Source: Sequoia sempervirens (Eukaryota; Streptophyta; Pinopsida; Cupressales; Cupressaceae). Taken from it: 64,000 nucleotides of DNA. Location: NCBI GenBank assembly GCA_007258455.2, contig VDFB02321266.1:30357-94356 (forward strand), in the 5' to 3' direction. Of the stretch, positions 24,291 through 35,985 are shown piece after piece (position 1 is the stretch's first letter; each line of letters opens with the position of its first letter). The position numbers were made by a program, and so were the translations under genes. The notes under the pieces were generated by a model. That model saw only the letters and a program-made list of their open reading frames with translations. It was not told where the DNA came from and searched no databases.

Positions 24291-24743
24291 CTAGTATACA
24301 CGCCCGCTTCTAGTTGTTGCCCAATACAGTAGACCCTCAACCTCCTCGTCTTTCTTTTCCTTGCCCAATATGGTTCTAGTCCATCTGCTTGGGGTTTTAA
24401 CAGTTGACGAGACCACACATATCATTTCCTCATCAAAGGGCAGACCATGATTGAAGTGACTTAAATACCGATAGTAGTCTGAGTCAGTCTCGGTTACATG
24501 ATCAGAAGTGTTGCTCATAAGGTCAATGGGCAAGTGTTGGCCGCATCCAGAGCACACCGACTGCTTGCCTTTGTCATCTACCAGTTGAGCAGCAATGTCC
24601 TGGAATTGCAACCTTCTACTGCAACCAAAGCAGTTGAAGGTTGCAATTCCAGGACGTTGCTGCTCAACCAAAGCACCTTCCTGAATAGTAGGACTGAGCT
24701 TTTGTGAGCTCAAACGAATAGACTTCATTACTGACTTACTCAT
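24291..24743 (-). CDS. 150-aa zinc-ribbon-like protein, unrecognised
   Basis: Intact open frame from ATG 24743 to TAG 24291. Two CxxC pairs 23 residues apart (FNCFGCSRR and VCSGCGQHL, residues about 38-68) could bind zinc. The middle is acidic (DHVTETDSDYY, PFDEE), and the C-terminus is basic then ends ATTRSGRVY. No signal peptide or membrane segment is seen, and no family is recognised. A 38-base inverted repeat (24585-24667) lies inside the coding sequence and encodes the first CxxC, which is unusual for a conserved protein. A partial copy of the 3' coding region 0.55 kb downstream suggests it belonged to a duplicated or mobile sequence. It could be a real small gene, a terminal exon, or a fortuitously open frame in repeat DNA. 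Confidence 0.45.
   Translation of the reverse strand: MSKSVMKSIRLSSQKLSPTIQEGALVEQQRPGIATFNCFGCSRRLQFQDIAAQLVDDKGKQSVCSGCGQHLPIDLMSNTSDHVTETDSDYYRYLSHFNHGLPFDEEMICVVSSTVKTPSRWTRTILGKEKKDEEVEGLLYWATTRSGRVY
24585..24667. repeat. 38-bp inverted repeat with 7-base loop, inside an ORF
   Basis: Arms 24585-24622 and 24630-24667 pair at 36 of 38 positions (edges TTGAGCAGCAA and TTGCTGCTCAA) around the loop AACCAAA. The stem is long enough to resemble a young plant miRNA precursor or a foldback element. Confidence 0.93.
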
Positions 24744-25624
24744 TTTCTCTTCTTAGACAAGCACTCAAACTTGATTAGACTCAGCCCACAAAGTGCTCTA
24801 ACTATTACAAGAATGACACTATTAGCAGTTAATTCCTCTTGTATTTATTGTGCGAGGTAATGGCAACCTTCATCAATGATTAGTAAATATGCATGTGCAA
24901 ACAAGGCAATTTGGTGATGTATGTATTGTCACCATTTAACTAGAGTTGCATGAGAATCCAAAGATCACCCTTCATGATTGCCAACAACAACATCTTCACA
25001 TAGATTGAGATCAACATGACTACACAAGCAAGGAATAATTCATTAATGCTTCACCAACCTTCCTCTTCCTCCTGCGAGCTAGAAGGGAACAACAGAAATT
25101 TACATTAGCTTTTTATCTTGGTTGTCAATCTAAAACCATGGGTTATGAGCTCAATAGTGGAGATTGGGCCCCACATTCCATACAGGATTCTAACCTCGCA
25201 CCAAATAATAGGGTGACACCTTAGGTCTACGAGCTGGCGGGGTACGATTGAGATCTTCTCCCATATCTTTGAATCTGGAAAACCTACACATTGCATGGTT
25301 AGTATTTAATGAAAGGCTTTGGCTAAGCCATTGGCAACATGACCACTGGAGTTAATGGCTTAGGCTTACGTCACCGGATTAAAATTAAAACCCAACTTTG
25401 ATTTTAATACTTTATTTCCTCTGCAAGGTTTTATTTCCTAAGTCTCAGTTAACCCCATTAAATTCTTATCCCAACCCTAACAAAGAACAAATGATTAAGC
25501 TAAGGATTGTATTTATTGTTATAACTTTAGTTCTAGAGAATTCTTAATTACTAATTCTTATTTGTGCATTTTTATATGAATCCAATTGAATGCTTTTCCA
25601 TATCATTATAGAAAATTTTATTAT
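24744..25624. other. Intergenic DNA upstream of the 150-aa ORF
   Basis: No clear promoter for the minus-strand ORF could be placed. A short match to dispersed repeat A's left flank is at 25393-25445. Nothing else was recognised. Confidence 0.4.
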
Positions 25625-26370
25625 TGCAACCCTAACTCTAACACTAATTAAACCTTGACCCTAACCTAATTGAACTCATATTAAAACCCAAACTCTAACA
25701 CTAATTGAACTGTAATCGTAACCCTAGATATTGTTGAAACCTAACCCTAATTGTATCAAAACCCTAGAGAACTCTAATTGAACCCTAACCCTAAAATAGA
25801 CAATAACCCTTACCTTAATTGAACCCTAACTCCAATCCTAGCCCTAATTTACAAGACTAACTTATGCTAACCTTAATTAAACCCTTATTGAATTATAACC
25901 TAATTTCTATTTAGGTGAATACTAATTGAACCTTAGCCTAAGAGTGAATGGCAACCTGTAATTAAGCTCAACCATGTCCTGTTGGTTGACCCTAATCATA
26001 ACCATAATTCAACCCTAACCTTAATTTAACCCTAACCCTAAACATGAGTTCAATTAAGTTTAAGGTTCAAATAGGGTTAGACTTTAATTAAAATTAGGTA
26101 TAGGACTCAATTAGGATTAGGGTTGTGGTTGGGGGTAAAGATTAAGGTTCTATGATAGAGCTTGGGGTTAGTGATAGGGTTCAATTGAGGCAAGGGTTAG
26201 TATTAGGGTTAGGGTTATGTTTCAATTAGGGTTTCATTAATGTTAGTTTTAGAATCATAGTTATGTTTACAGTTGGATATAAAATTAGAGTTAGGTTTGA
26301 AGTTAATTAGTGTTAGTTTTAGGGTTGCGGTTATGGTTAGACTTATAATTAATGTTAGTATTGGGATTAG
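25625..26370. repeat. Degenerate telomere-like inverted array
   Basis: From 25625 to about 26045 the plus strand repeats AACCCTAA/ATTGAACCCTAA units. From about 26050 to 26370 it repeats TTAGGG/GGTTCAATTAGGG, the reverse complement. The centre is near 26050. Units are diverged with A/T-rich spacers. The order CCCTAA then TTAGGG is opposite to a head-to-head telomere fusion. Confidence 0.75.
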
Positions 26371-26511
26371 ATTCTATCACTTTAATAAAAATAATCTTCT
26401 ATAAATTCATTCAATTTTTTTTTGAAATTATATAATTTAAAATATTTTCAAATTTACCTATGTGATATATGAGATATAGCAAATCTAAACTCTATACAAT
26501 TTATAGTTAAC

Positions 26512-26985
26512 TTGACATTGTGTATAAAAAGGTTTAAGTTATGAATGTTATAATATAAAAAATAAATGTGTTTTCAATGTTTATTTGTCAGTTTAAAAGA
26601 TGTGCCAATAATGTTGCAATCACTAATGATTAATTTTTTTCTTGATGGTTAAAATAGATTAGTAAGTAAATTTATCTATAATAAGTAAATTTATCATTTA
26701 TTTTTTCTTGATAAGTAAATCATTTTTTCATAAATTTATCTATAATTCTTATTTAATTTTTCTTAATTATATTAAATTATATTTTATTAAATTGTTAAAA
26801 AATTTAAGTTGATAATAAATCATTTTATGTGTTTTTTATAATTAACTTGATATTGTGTATAAAAGGTTTAAGTTATGAATGTTATAATATAAAAAAAAAA
26901 AAAAAAATCAATGTTTATTTGTTAGTTTGATGTGAGAATAATGTTGCATAGTAATAGATTTAATTTTTTCTTGATTGGTTAAGTA
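26512..26985. repeat. Local direct duplication, about 130 bp, offset about 334
   Basis: The segment beginning ATTGTGTATAAAAAGG near 26517 recurs near 26850 and continues in parallel through GAATGTTATAATATAAAA and ATAATGTTGCA. The second copy contains an expanded A-run. Confidence 0.7.
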
Positions 26986-27204
26986 GTGTTTGTGAGCTGT
27001 TCGTGTTGGGGTGGAATGCTGTCATTCTTGAAATGTTTGAAATACATGCATCTTTATATTTTATAAACAAACATCTAAAGTAAAAATGTGATTGTAAAAA
27101 AAACAACTTAATGAGTGAACATACATTTAAAGTTAAAAGTGAAATTATAAAACAAATTGTAAATTTATTTTATTTTTCTTCTATAAATATAATTTTTTTA
27201 TTTG

Positions 27205-28140
27205 TCATCCGCCTAGTAATGCCCACTTCTCCTTTTAATGAATGTTTTATTTTGCAAGGGTTGATTTGGTGCTACCGTTGCTCTATTTCCTGCATATATC
27301 AACGGTGCCCGCCATCCCGTGATCGGGAATTGAAGGATCATGAAATCATGGGTGGGCATCATGTGTCCTATCTGGGGGATCAAATTTGAGCTATCACTGA
27401 CCAACTACCATTTGATTTGAGCCATTCCCCGCCATCCTACGATGGTGCTTGGGTTGATTGAGAAATCACGGGCGAGCGCCACGTGTCTCATCCGATGAAT
27501 TCTAAAAGTAAAGGAAACACTAGTTGGTTTTAAATGTATTAAGGGGCTGATTACTAAAGTGTTCTCGAGACGCACATGTTCTAAATTGACGGATATGTTA
27601 TAATCTTGCTGGAAAAGCTACTCGAAGGTTTACAACATGGCTAGCGACTGTGTTAAAGGAATGAGATCAATGGAACCTGCTATCCCGCAATCAAGGATTA
27701 CAGGGATCGCAATATCACAAGCGGGTGCACGTACCCTTCCTAAAGGATGAAATCTGTGTGACCATTGATGAGCTATCTCTTCAAGATTGACGGTGCCCAC
27801 CATCCTGCGATTGAATTTTGGGATCGCGATGTCGCGGGTGCCTTCCACGTGTCTCATCCAATGAAGCCTAAAGAGTGAAGAAAGCGTTTTCCAGTTTTAA
27901 ATGTATTACAGGGCGGATTACTAATGCACTTGTAAGATGCACATGTTTTATTTTAATGCAAATGTTATGATTTTAAGGGAAAAGTTGCTTGACAGTTAAA
28001 GGAAAGGACGGTGACCATTTTTGAAGGAGCGGGATTTATGGTAAAAAGATCGACGATGCTTGCCATCCCACGATGAATCCCACAATGAAAAATTAAAGGA
28101 TTACGATATCGCAGGCAACCACCACGTGGCATTCCTTCAC
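27205..28140. repeat. Repeat A array with imperfect palindromes and three G-boxes
   Basis: At least five modules share CCATCCCGCGAT-like, then about 20-25 bases, then ATCGCGGGCG-like inverted halves, then CCACGTGTCTCATC. Perfect CACGTG hexamers are at 27480-27485, 27846-27851 and 28123-28128. The first two lie 366 bases apart, indicating a longer tandem period that also includes GTTTTAAATGTATTA (27530 and 27894). G-boxes are bZIP/bHLH binding sites in plants, but binding here is unproven. The array ends about 540 bases upstream of the large decayed ORF, so it may have served as its promoter or be part of the same repetitive element. Confidence 0.7.
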
Positions 28141-28681
28141 GGTGTATGACATAGTGGGCCCCTTTATTGTCGTGTTGGCAATTATGTTAGCCTGTTTTGA
28201 AGATGGTCGTTGATGATTTGATCAAACTGAAGGATTAACGACTCAAATTTAAATATGTATAAAATTATGGTTGGAGTCATTCGTGCAGCCCTCAAGTGAG
28301 CTTTAATGGCGAATGAGACATCCACTGGTAGAATTTGATTGACATAAAATCAATTTACTCATCTCATTTGTATCACAAAGCATCCAAGTATTTCATGAAA
28401 ACAATTTCAGAGCCAAAGGTGAAATTGTGAGCAGCTGCTGCCAGAAATTGGAGTTTGTGCGAAAAAATCTGTGAGTTAATTTTCTTTGTTTCCTAGTCAT
28501 TCTGCACCTAAATTTGGGAAAGGGGGGGTCTACTATGCTTGTCACTGATTTCATTAAAATCTTTTGTTAGGGCTATTGTTTAATCATAAATTTTGAGGAA
28601 TTACGGTACTTTTACTTTGTAATCTCCTATCTTTGCTTATTCATAGCCACTTGAAGTGTAACATTGTAGTGAGGCCCTAGT

Positions 28682-31600
28682 TTGTCTAAAATGGTGCCAA
28701 CCAAGCAGCACTCTAGCCACATTGAGTATTTGAAAATAAACTTGTACGATGATTTCCTAGATCAATTTCCATTATCAACAAATGAGAGAAAGAAAGGTTT
28801 GTTGTTGATGCAAGGGAAAATCCTAGGGGAGGGGTTGGTGTGTAATAATTCCAACATTGTTGATGCTAGGGTTCCACTCAGGCTTAGAAATGTTCAGATT
28901 ATGGTATGGACAGAGGAATTTGCCTCATTTTTTTTCAAATGGATGGATGTACGACATAGGAAAGCTGGTTGTTCCAAATGTGTTCCCTGATGTGGACTTA
29001 CTTAGAGCAGTGGCCAAAAGATATGACCCTATCACACGGGTAATCAGAGATAATGATGGAAGGGTTCTATTAGAAATTAACAAAGATGTTATCCAACAGA
29101 ATTTTGATTTGAGTGAGCCAAGTGATGACTTGGTTCCTATTAATCTTGAAGAAATGAAGCAGGAGTATACAAAATTCCAATCTCTTTTTAGGGTTAAGCT
29201 ACTTCCACCTCATCTAGTTAAGGCAGGGGGTTCACAATTTCACATCAGCCCTAGTGACCAGGAACCCTTCAGATTGAATTGTTTTGGAAAGCCTTTCTTG
29301 GCTACTTTCTATTCACTATATCAGATTTTGGGTTTCATCCCTAGTGCAGTAATGTTGATTGCATACATGTTCATGGGGGTGCAAATACAATGTTCACCCT
29401 AACTTCTTTGTAACATATGACTTTGCTTCTTTTTTGGTGGAGAGGATAGATGAAGGACTGTCGAAGTTGTAGAATGGTGATACTGGTACTCAATTATTTT
29501 GGTATTCCATGTTGATGCATATGTTCTTGTTTAGGAATGTTGATTTCTTTGCTAAGAAGATGAACTTAAAACAATCAGTTAATAGAGAAATATTTCTAGT
29601 ATAGATATGGGCTGCAGATTTTTCCTGTAATAAGGAAAGCACTAGTTATGTGCAATTTGATAATTGTTTTGCTGCAAGATTAAGGGCTAGATTGATGGTA
29701 AATGTACCTAGGATCCCTCAAGAAGTGCATGATTTCTTTAGGCCGAAGGAGAGGAAACTAGGATTGAGGGTTTTACATAACTAGGGTGACATTATCCCAT
29801 ATCCCTGAGTCAGCACTGTCCTGAGAATATATGGATTTCAAGGAACCCCTCACATATTGCCATACAATGTGCCACCAAGACTAGAGTTTGTAAAAGTTAT
29901 GTGGTAGATGGGGTGTATTCATGAAGATAACCTAAATGGAAAGGGGAAGGGAACATTATTCTCTAATTATATAGTAGTGCCTGACTTTACATTTTTAAAG
30001 GGAGGCTAGACACATTTTGACAAATTCTTTGTTGATTACCATTTGAGATTTGGTCCAAGGCGACAACATGATCCTGAAGGTTTCTTTGTTCTTTGCAGAC
30101 AAATAATAAAAGGTGGACAATTTGCACATGAGTTCAATTTCTCTAAGGACCTGATCAGGATTGAATTTGATTTAAATAGACAGGAATTGAACAAGGAAAA
30201 TTGTATAGCTTATAGTAAGCTACTAGATATTGTGCATGAAATGGATTTGACGTATGATCCATTGATGGAATTCACTCCATACCACAAGAGAATTGATTTT
30301 TTAATTAAGAATTTCAAGGAGATAATAGACACCTTGACAACCAAAAAGATAAATTTAAGGCTAAGTCTAGATATGCAAGGACAAAGTGATATGCTAATTG
30401 AAACAAGGCTAGTATGTCAGCCTACAGAAAGGTGGTCCATCTATAGGAGGAAAAGGGATACTGGCAGTGATGAGGAAGAAGTAGACAGAAAAGGGAAGAA
30501 AATAATGAAGGTGCCTTCATGACCAGGCCCAAAATTCAAAGTACTTGGGGCTGTCAAAATCATTAAATTAAAATCTTCACCAAAGCACAGTCCCCCATCA
30601 CCACCACCTTAGCCAAGCCCTAAGAGGCAAAGAATTGATCACCTACCTGAGGATCTCATAGATGAAATTATTGTTACTGATCAAGACATGCAAGTTGGTA
30701 TGTCGTCCCCTCCTAGGTCAGCTGAATTGGTTCTATCTGATTTGGATATGAAGGGTAAGAGTGTGCAGGATGCAAGAATGGAGGCTTGCAAGGAGTTCTT
30801 AGATGACAATGAATTTGTAAAGACTCTTGTATTCTTTCAATTGGCATGCAGAATGAAATTTGAGAAATATAAAAATAAATGTAAGGAGAGAAGAGAACTA
30901 AATCCTGATAGATTAGATCAGGAGAATGATGAAGTAAAAGCTAAACTAATGGAAGAGTTCAAAAACATCACTCCAGAAGAAGGAAGACAACTAGTGAATC
31001 AGGCTGGTGTTTTGATTTTACCTGAATGACACATCGCAGATGTAGTGGCTTTCAATGCCATTATGAAGTCCAAGAATCCTTTTCAAGATTCTAAAGAAGA
31101 AGTTAAGGCAGCATTACAAAACTCTGTCTTCAGTGAAGAATATGAGACCTTGGCAATTTGGGCATTGGCTCCAGAAGGAAGAAAGACAAACATTACTAAT
31201 ATTAATCTAAATTTCAAAGGAGGATTAATAATAAAGAGGGATTCAAAGACTACAACAACTAAATCCACTAGTTTAACTATGAATGTGGCCAAGTTGGCCC
31301 AAAAGACTGTTGAAAGGGAGGAGGATGAAAAAAGAGCCTAATGGAGAAGTATAACAATTTAATTGAAGAATATAGTAAAATGCAACAGAGGTATGTTGAG
31401 CTAAAAATTGAAGTAGAAAGGTTCAAGTATAGACATACTAGGGAAACATCCAATGCTCCAAGAACCAGCACATCACCTCCCACAGCAGGGTCAATGCCTC
31501 CTGCTTCTCCAAATGTTTCTACACCAGGGTCTCCCATTCAAAATCTTGCTCTTACCCCTCCTCTAGAACAAGTTGATGAACAAACAGAGTACTCTGTTGA

Positions 31601-32333
31601 TCCAACAAAGATGTAGCTCATGCAGGAAATTAATCAATTACAGACATCACTAAGGGTGAAAGAGGAGGGTTTTCTTTCAAAAGAAAAAGAAATTGTTACT
31701 CTTGTTTTGGAGCATTTAAATGAAAAGGTGGATAATAAACTACCCTCTATACATTCTTTGTATTCTTTTCTATTTGAAGCAATAAATAATATTGATATGG
31801 ATTAGGGGATAGTGATTCCAATAATTCAAAATTGGATCCCTAGGAAAAATAATCTAGATGTTATGAATAAAGCCTCAAGATTTGATGTAAATAACAGGCC
31901 CCAATCATTGAAGCCTACTTATATATTAGTTAAATCATTGCAAGGTTTTGAGACCTTACCAGATGATCTAAGTAGGAAAATTAGGGAATTGGTAAAGAAC
32001 TTCAATGATTGGGGTAACACACTGTTACCTGATATAACTGATGAGCAGGGGGAAATCGGAACACTCCAACAATGGCAGGATCAAGCAAGTATAGTCATCA
32101 ATAATCAAATTAAAATAATTTGTGATGACTCAGATTATGATTTGTTGGTAAATTGTATGGATAATATTATTGGTACCGGCTCATTTTTGGAATCTTTTGA
32201 AAGAGATGCTAATCAAGTAGCGGTAAAGTATTTTCCTTATAGTACAAAGATAAAAGAGGTGATTGATTTTGACTGGCCAACTGAAAAAGAATACCAGAGG
32301 TGGGTGGCTAAGTATTTGAATGATGATGAGTAA
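28682..32333 (+). pseudogene. Decayed intronless ORF of about 1,200 codons, unrecognised family
   Basis: Coding character runs continuously for 3.65 kb but crosses three frames (shifts near 28910, 29395 and 31330), with about a dozen stops, mostly TAG. The first part, starting near ATG 28691, is globular with segments such as LLRAVAKRYDPITRVIRDND, PHLVKAGGSQFHI and LRIYGFQGTPHILPYN. The middle (30040-31030) is rich in charged helices with a basic tract, RRKRDTGSDEEE. Then come a coiled-coil-like stretch (31340-31430), a Pro/Ser/Thr linker (SPPTAGSMPPASP), and a C-terminal part ending WPTEKEYQRWVAKYLNDDE. No RT, integrase, protease or transposase motif is seen. Size, lack of introns and surroundings suggest a retroelement-associated ORF, but this is inference. 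Confidence 0.7.
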
Positions 32334-33849
32334 AAAGAGTGGGCTACCGACAAGTGGCAAATCAGATGTTGCGGTTACAGTGTTTCCAGCTTTGTATGGA
32401 TGACTTTCTTGGTGTGGGTTTCGTGTGGTTTTTTGTTATTGCATCAACCTTCCTCTATCGACATGATGAACGAGAATATGCTCCAGGATGATTCCTATTG
32501 TAACAATTTTTTGAACAAGAATATTTTTCAAGGTGGTGGCTATTGTAACAAATTTTGGAATATCACCAGGTGCTCCAATTTACTGGTGACAGGTGTACAT
32601 TTTGGCCTGGAGCTTGTTTGCTCCTTCATTTTCTATAAGAAGGATTTCAAGGCCAGAAGTACGGGTTAGCAAGTTAGATAATTTTTGTCAAGGCTAGGTC
32701 AAGTTGCAGAGTGAATTGTAAAGTTCGATGGTTTTAGAGAAATGCAATTTAGGTTTTGAGTCATTATGTAATAGGTTGTGAGTTCATAGAGATTTAATGT
32801 TGTATAACAGTACTAGCATTTGAGTTGAAATGAAAATTTGAGCTCGTGTCTCTCCATTGTACATGCATATTTGAACTTTGAATGAAATAACTAAGGGTTG
32901 TTTTATCCATCTCACTATTGTGGTGTGTATGATTCTATTTTAGCTTTAATTCAAGGAATTAATCAAAATGATTGAATGGGATTATAGGTAGATATGTGTT
33001 GTATAAGGATTTGATAAGTAGTCCTGGGTTAGAATGCACACTGATGAAATTGAATGCAAGATTGTCAGGGATCTTATATGTGATGTATTAAATCTATTAT
33101 AAACCTCTAGATGCTTATGAATTTGACTCCTGCAATGGATATATGGCACTGATCTAAGTTGTAATTATTCATGTAGTTCATTATTTATTTGTCTTTGCCT
33201 AGAGCTTGCTACAAATTGCAAATCATTGACTATCTTATACAATGGATTGTGTTTAGTTATCTCACACTTCAAATAGTTGATATTGTCTATGAACAGCCAA
33301 TTCTAGTTGATATTATCTTATCGTGTTGAGATATTAAATGAGATCATATGCTATTGTTAATGTTGTTTATAATAATGGTGCAGAGGTTGTAAACACATTA
33401 AGGGATCACCCTCCCAAGTCTTGCAGAGCCTGAAGTGTACGAGGCTTTTAAATTCCTTGTCAGTTGGTCCAAGTCCTTTGAGCTGCCTTCGATTGGAATT
33501 GGCAATTCCATAGGTATATTAGAAGACAAACCTGGTTACATTGTAAAAAGAACCAACATACATGTCAACCACTGAACAACCACCTCTACAACTGACTTTT
33601 TAATCTTTTATGATCACATGAAACATAAAACACACTAATTTCAAGGTTGTTAACATCATTATTGAAATATTTTAATTTTTTGACCTTTCACACATTAAAA
33701 AGTACATCATTAAATTAATTATGTAATGGCATAAAAATTAAAAACATCATGAATTAATTATGTAACCACATAATTCAAATATAATTATATCAAGAAATTA
33801 ATATCAAATAGATAATATAATCACATAACTTATACATTTCAATGTCATT
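32334..33849. other. 3' flank of the large decayed ORF and spacer
   Basis: A short open frame at 32400-32669 follows the terminal stop but has no clear protein character. The stretch may be 3' untranslated sequence. AT-rich DNA follows, and no terminal repeat was identified. Confidence 0.4.
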
Positions 33850-34066
33850 AATCTTCTTCTTCATCCAACTCTTTGTCTGTATCATCTAATCTAGATTCGA
33901 CATTGTAAGGATTGGTCATATCATCATCATCATCATCGATATCAATTTTGATAATATCATCCACATGGATGTCATCTTCATGAACATTAACTCCTACATC
34001 ATCATCATCATCTAGTTCCTTCTCTTTGACATCTTCATCAGGGACATCATCAACTAACCGTTGATC

Positions 34067-34327
34067 CTAATCATCATCTACATCATCTTCTAGTTCTTCG
34101 GTATCTTCTTCTTCCACCACATTATACTTTATCGGCCTTCCTTTTGGATCATGTCTAACAACAAATGACCAACCCAATTTACCTGGAACCTCTATGTAAA
34201 ATACCTTCTCACATTGGCTTGGAAGAACATAGGGCTCGTTTCTAGCTCGCTCGATCAACCTTGTATTAAACATGGTAAATCCATTATCATGTTCAATAAC
34301 AGTTCTTTCAGGATCATTTTCATTCAA
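34067..34327 (-). pseudogene. DUF4216 domain of the CACTA transposase
   Basis: The frame 34327-34067 contains RNEPYVLPSQCEKVFYIEVP followed by GWSFVVRHDP, matching the family pattern (D/N)EPF.LASQ..QVFY...P..W.VV. It is followed by a strongly acidic tail of Asp/Glu runs down to about 33850, common in these C-termini. It is the C-terminal module of TNP2-type proteins; its biochemical role is not established. Confidence 0.75.
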
Positions 34328-35031
34328 TCATAGCTTGTACCATAGGACGACGAACAAAATTAATCTGAAGGACTTAAAGTCACACTCAAGTATATCATCC
34401 AAAATCACATAGTATCAATTTTCTGAGATTTCTAGATGTATGTTGCTTCTAGATGAAACATTAGTCACTTGAAAGACTGCACTTATACTAGAATCACAAG
34501 TTTTCTTCATTTCATCCAACATTTTGATTCAAAATTTACAACCATTGCACCACATAGCCTTGTGGTGTTTCACCTGCAATATGTCAAACATGTAAAAAAT
34601 ATTGCAATATCATTAGTTGATAAACATATTTATTCTTGGCCGAATGTATGCAAAGAAAACAATCTCAAGATATATATACATCGATATACTTGAAAATAAT
34701 TAAATAATATGGGTGATTAATATATTTATACGTACCTATTTATCTCTTAAACCATATGCTAAATCAATTTCCCTTTGTGTAACATTGGAATCTCCATTAC
34801 GATGAGATTCTTTAACCAATGAAGCCACACCTTCCCATGTTAATGCACAACCAGATTGTTGACATCGTTCAATCCATATCGTCATCCAATCAAGATTGTT
34901 GGCAATGTACAAATATAGTGCATCCCACTCTCGACCAATTGTACCAAAATAAATTGAAATTCACAAACAATGTATAATTAGTTAAATACCACAATATATG
35001 ATCTTAATTTATAATTGATGTATATTGAAGA

Positions 35032-35460
35032 TTAAAAATTAAATAAGTACAATATACATAAAAACCATATGTAAAATACATTCCAATTAATCTCCATGAC
35101 CATCTTATAATTACCTCTCACTTTCCTCAATCTACCTTTCCCCAACAGGTACTCCCCTTCGAATTTGTTAATGGAGTTGGGATACCAAATGCGATCTAAA
35201 TGGATCTTTGTTGCAAACTTAGGAATATATTCACTAATGTACACCATGGTCTAGTATACCATATATCCCTCCACCATAGAACCCTCAGGATGTGCTTTTT
35301 GTCTAACCAAAATCTTTAAAAATTTCAAGTGCCTCTCAACCATCCACATTGACCTTGTATGTACAGGTCCACACAATTCAATCTCCTCAACTTGGTGTAT
35401 AAGGTAGTGTTCTTGTGCATTGAAAAATGTTGAAGGTAGACACTTTTGCATTTTACACAT
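35032..35460 (-). pseudogene. DUF4218 domain of the CACTA transposase
   Basis: Two adjoining frames read LPSTFFNAQEHYLIHQVEEI, then ELCGPVHTRSMWMVERHLKF, then AHPEGSMVEGYMVY and YLLGKGRLRKV. These are the DUF4218 hallmarks (LP..FF...H..IHL..E, G.V..R.M.P.ER....K, RPEGSI.EGY). A stop separates the halves at 35248-35250. The domain follows the catalytic core in CACTA transposases. Confidence 0.85.
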
Positions 35461-35985
35461 TAGATGAAGAATTTTTCTCTTCCAATTATTTATATCTTCT
35501 TTATGGATTTCTTTAGATGATAGCCATCTACAAGTGATTCAAATCACAAATACATTAACGATATTTAACAAAAATATACAGTATATTCCATAACAAGTAA
35601 AACAAATGGCAACTATAAGATGTATACAGCGAATTGAACAAATCTCATTACTTACCTTATGTATTTTCCAAGATCATATATAACTTGCTTGACATTGTTG
35701 TCAAAGTTGTCTGGGAGAGATAGAGGTAGAACGTACTGTAACAATTATAAAATGATCTTTTCATTATTTTTCCAAAAGTAGTAAACACAATACACTAAAA
35801 AGTACATGCATTATACAAGTGTATTAATATACCAGAATAATTACCTTAATGAAGGTATGCTAATGATGCATTTTCATCCTTGACTCAAATTCACCTTTCT
35901 TTGTTATTATATTGTTTATGTTCGCAGCAAATCCTATGGGAAATCAAATTTTTTGTATGACTTCTTTTATAGCATTGCTTTGCTG

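Noticed and set aside
25625..26370. Ancient head-to-head telomere fusion
   Set aside because: The repeat order is CCCTAA then TTAGGG, the reverse of a fusion point.
32400..32669. 89-codon ORF after the large decayed gene
   Set aside because: It lies in likely 3' untranslated sequence, has no recognisable character, and adjacent frames are equally open in parts.
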